Assembly: GCA_013399115.1 (NCBI GenBank)
Contig: VXAA01004026.1
Span: 434,001-498,000 of the forward strand
Direction: 5' to 3'
DNA from: Anseranas semipalmata
Taxonomy: Eukaryota > Chordata > Aves > Anseriformes > Anseranatidae
Length of the DNA stretch: 64,000 bases
Positions 63,261 through 64,000 of this stretch are shown here, one piece after another. The translations under genes and the position numbers were made by a program. Numbering within the stretch: the stretch's first letter is position 1; every line of letters begins with the position of its first letter. Under the pieces are notes generated by a model. It had not been told where the DNA came from and did no database searches. It saw only the letters and a program-made list of their open reading frames with translations.

Positions 63261-64000
63261 CTATTAAAAAAGAAATGCCAAAGATTTGCAATATTCTTGA
63301 CTTTATTGTTTTGTTTGCCATGTAACTGATTCTCTCCATCCCCCCTTCAAAAGAAGCATTGTCTTAGGAAAACTAATATACAATGAACATCACCTTTGTT
63401 ATCCATTTTAACCTTAATTGTACTAGGATGACTGAGTTTCTTTACTTCGCTATTAACAGGTAGTAAGATCTAAATCTGATTTCTCCTATAAGAGTACAAC
63501 TTTTTTAACAAATCATGGGTGTTTTTTCTTCAAAAATAATGTGTATATGAATCATACATTTACTGCACTATTCCAGTACAAATTAGATGCTCATAAATTT
63601 TCTGCAGTAGGAAACTCATAATTTTTCTGACTTTATCACCTCTCATAAACATCCATTATTACATTTTTCCACAATAATTTGAGGAATAAGGAAGCTTTAG
63701 CTTAAATTATAATCCCCAAATGATAGAACTCTGGATATTAAAAAAAAAAAAAATCAAAGATCAGTTATCACCTTTCCCAATTTATGTTGGAGCATTGCAT
63801 AACTGCATTGCACGCGGTAACACTTTCAATGTAAACCTAAATGTGAATAGAATCAGACCCATAATAGATTTCTGCTCAGGTGGTCTAAATCTCAGGGCCT
63901 ACTCAAAGCAGAAAGCTAGGTGCAGCCAAAGAGTGATTTGGAGGGTGAAAAGGAGGTGTTAAGCAGTGAGCTACACAGAACCAGCTAACTGAAAAACTTG
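63261..64000 (-). other. RGS22 intron running off the window
   Basis: No further exon with convincing splice sites is visible. The N-terminal coding exon(s) and promoter of RGS22 must lie beyond 64000. Confidence 0.6.

Overview
The window reads as a bird nuclear genome: AT-rich DNA with split genes, CR1 LINE 3' ends carrying the ATTCTRTG tail repeat, avian-type ERV long terminal repeats, and two assembly gaps (3405-4015 and 61329-61583). I cannot name the species. Both genes lie on the minus strand. Their order matches the amniote COX6C - RGS22 neighbourhood (human 8q22), as far as I recall that map.

Layout: positions 1-1021 are COX6C 3' UTR or flank. COX6C follows, with coding exons at 1022-1141 and 2781-2894 and a CpG-rich promoter next to the first gap (4016-4206). 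From about 4.2 to 18.9 kb is a gene-free stretch holding an old CR1/L3 relic (9.85-10.23 kb) and a complete solo LTR with a perfect 5-bp target duplication (16709-17602), which itself contains a CR1 tail. From 18.9 to 63.3 kb is RGS22. I could chain 22 coding exons with matching splice phases from 63260 down to 18964. The N-terminal exons lie beyond the right edge of the window. The chain encodes about 1.2 kb of residues in codons (1,224 if the last exon is read to its stop) and contains several RGS-type domains.

The introns hold old repeats: two MIR-type SINE relics (22.1 and 24.1 kb), a 196-bp hAT-type MITE with terminal inverted repeats (36253-36448), an ancient CR1/L3 LINE relic of about 900 bp (40.4-41.3 kb), a second solo LTR of the same family (60828-61698), and a younger CR1 fragment (61.8-62.3 kb).

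The two genes are unrelated in function: COX6C is a mitochondrial complex IV subunit, and RGS22 is a large testis-biased regulator of G-protein signalling. I found no operon, CRISPR array, tRNA or rRNA, and no sign of a new defence or metabolic system. The points worth a second look are splice-level (a probable GC-AG intron, an in-frame cryptic cassette exon, ambiguous ends of two exons) and repeat-level (a nested CR1 in an LTR, the MITE, and deep-time SINE/LINE relics).
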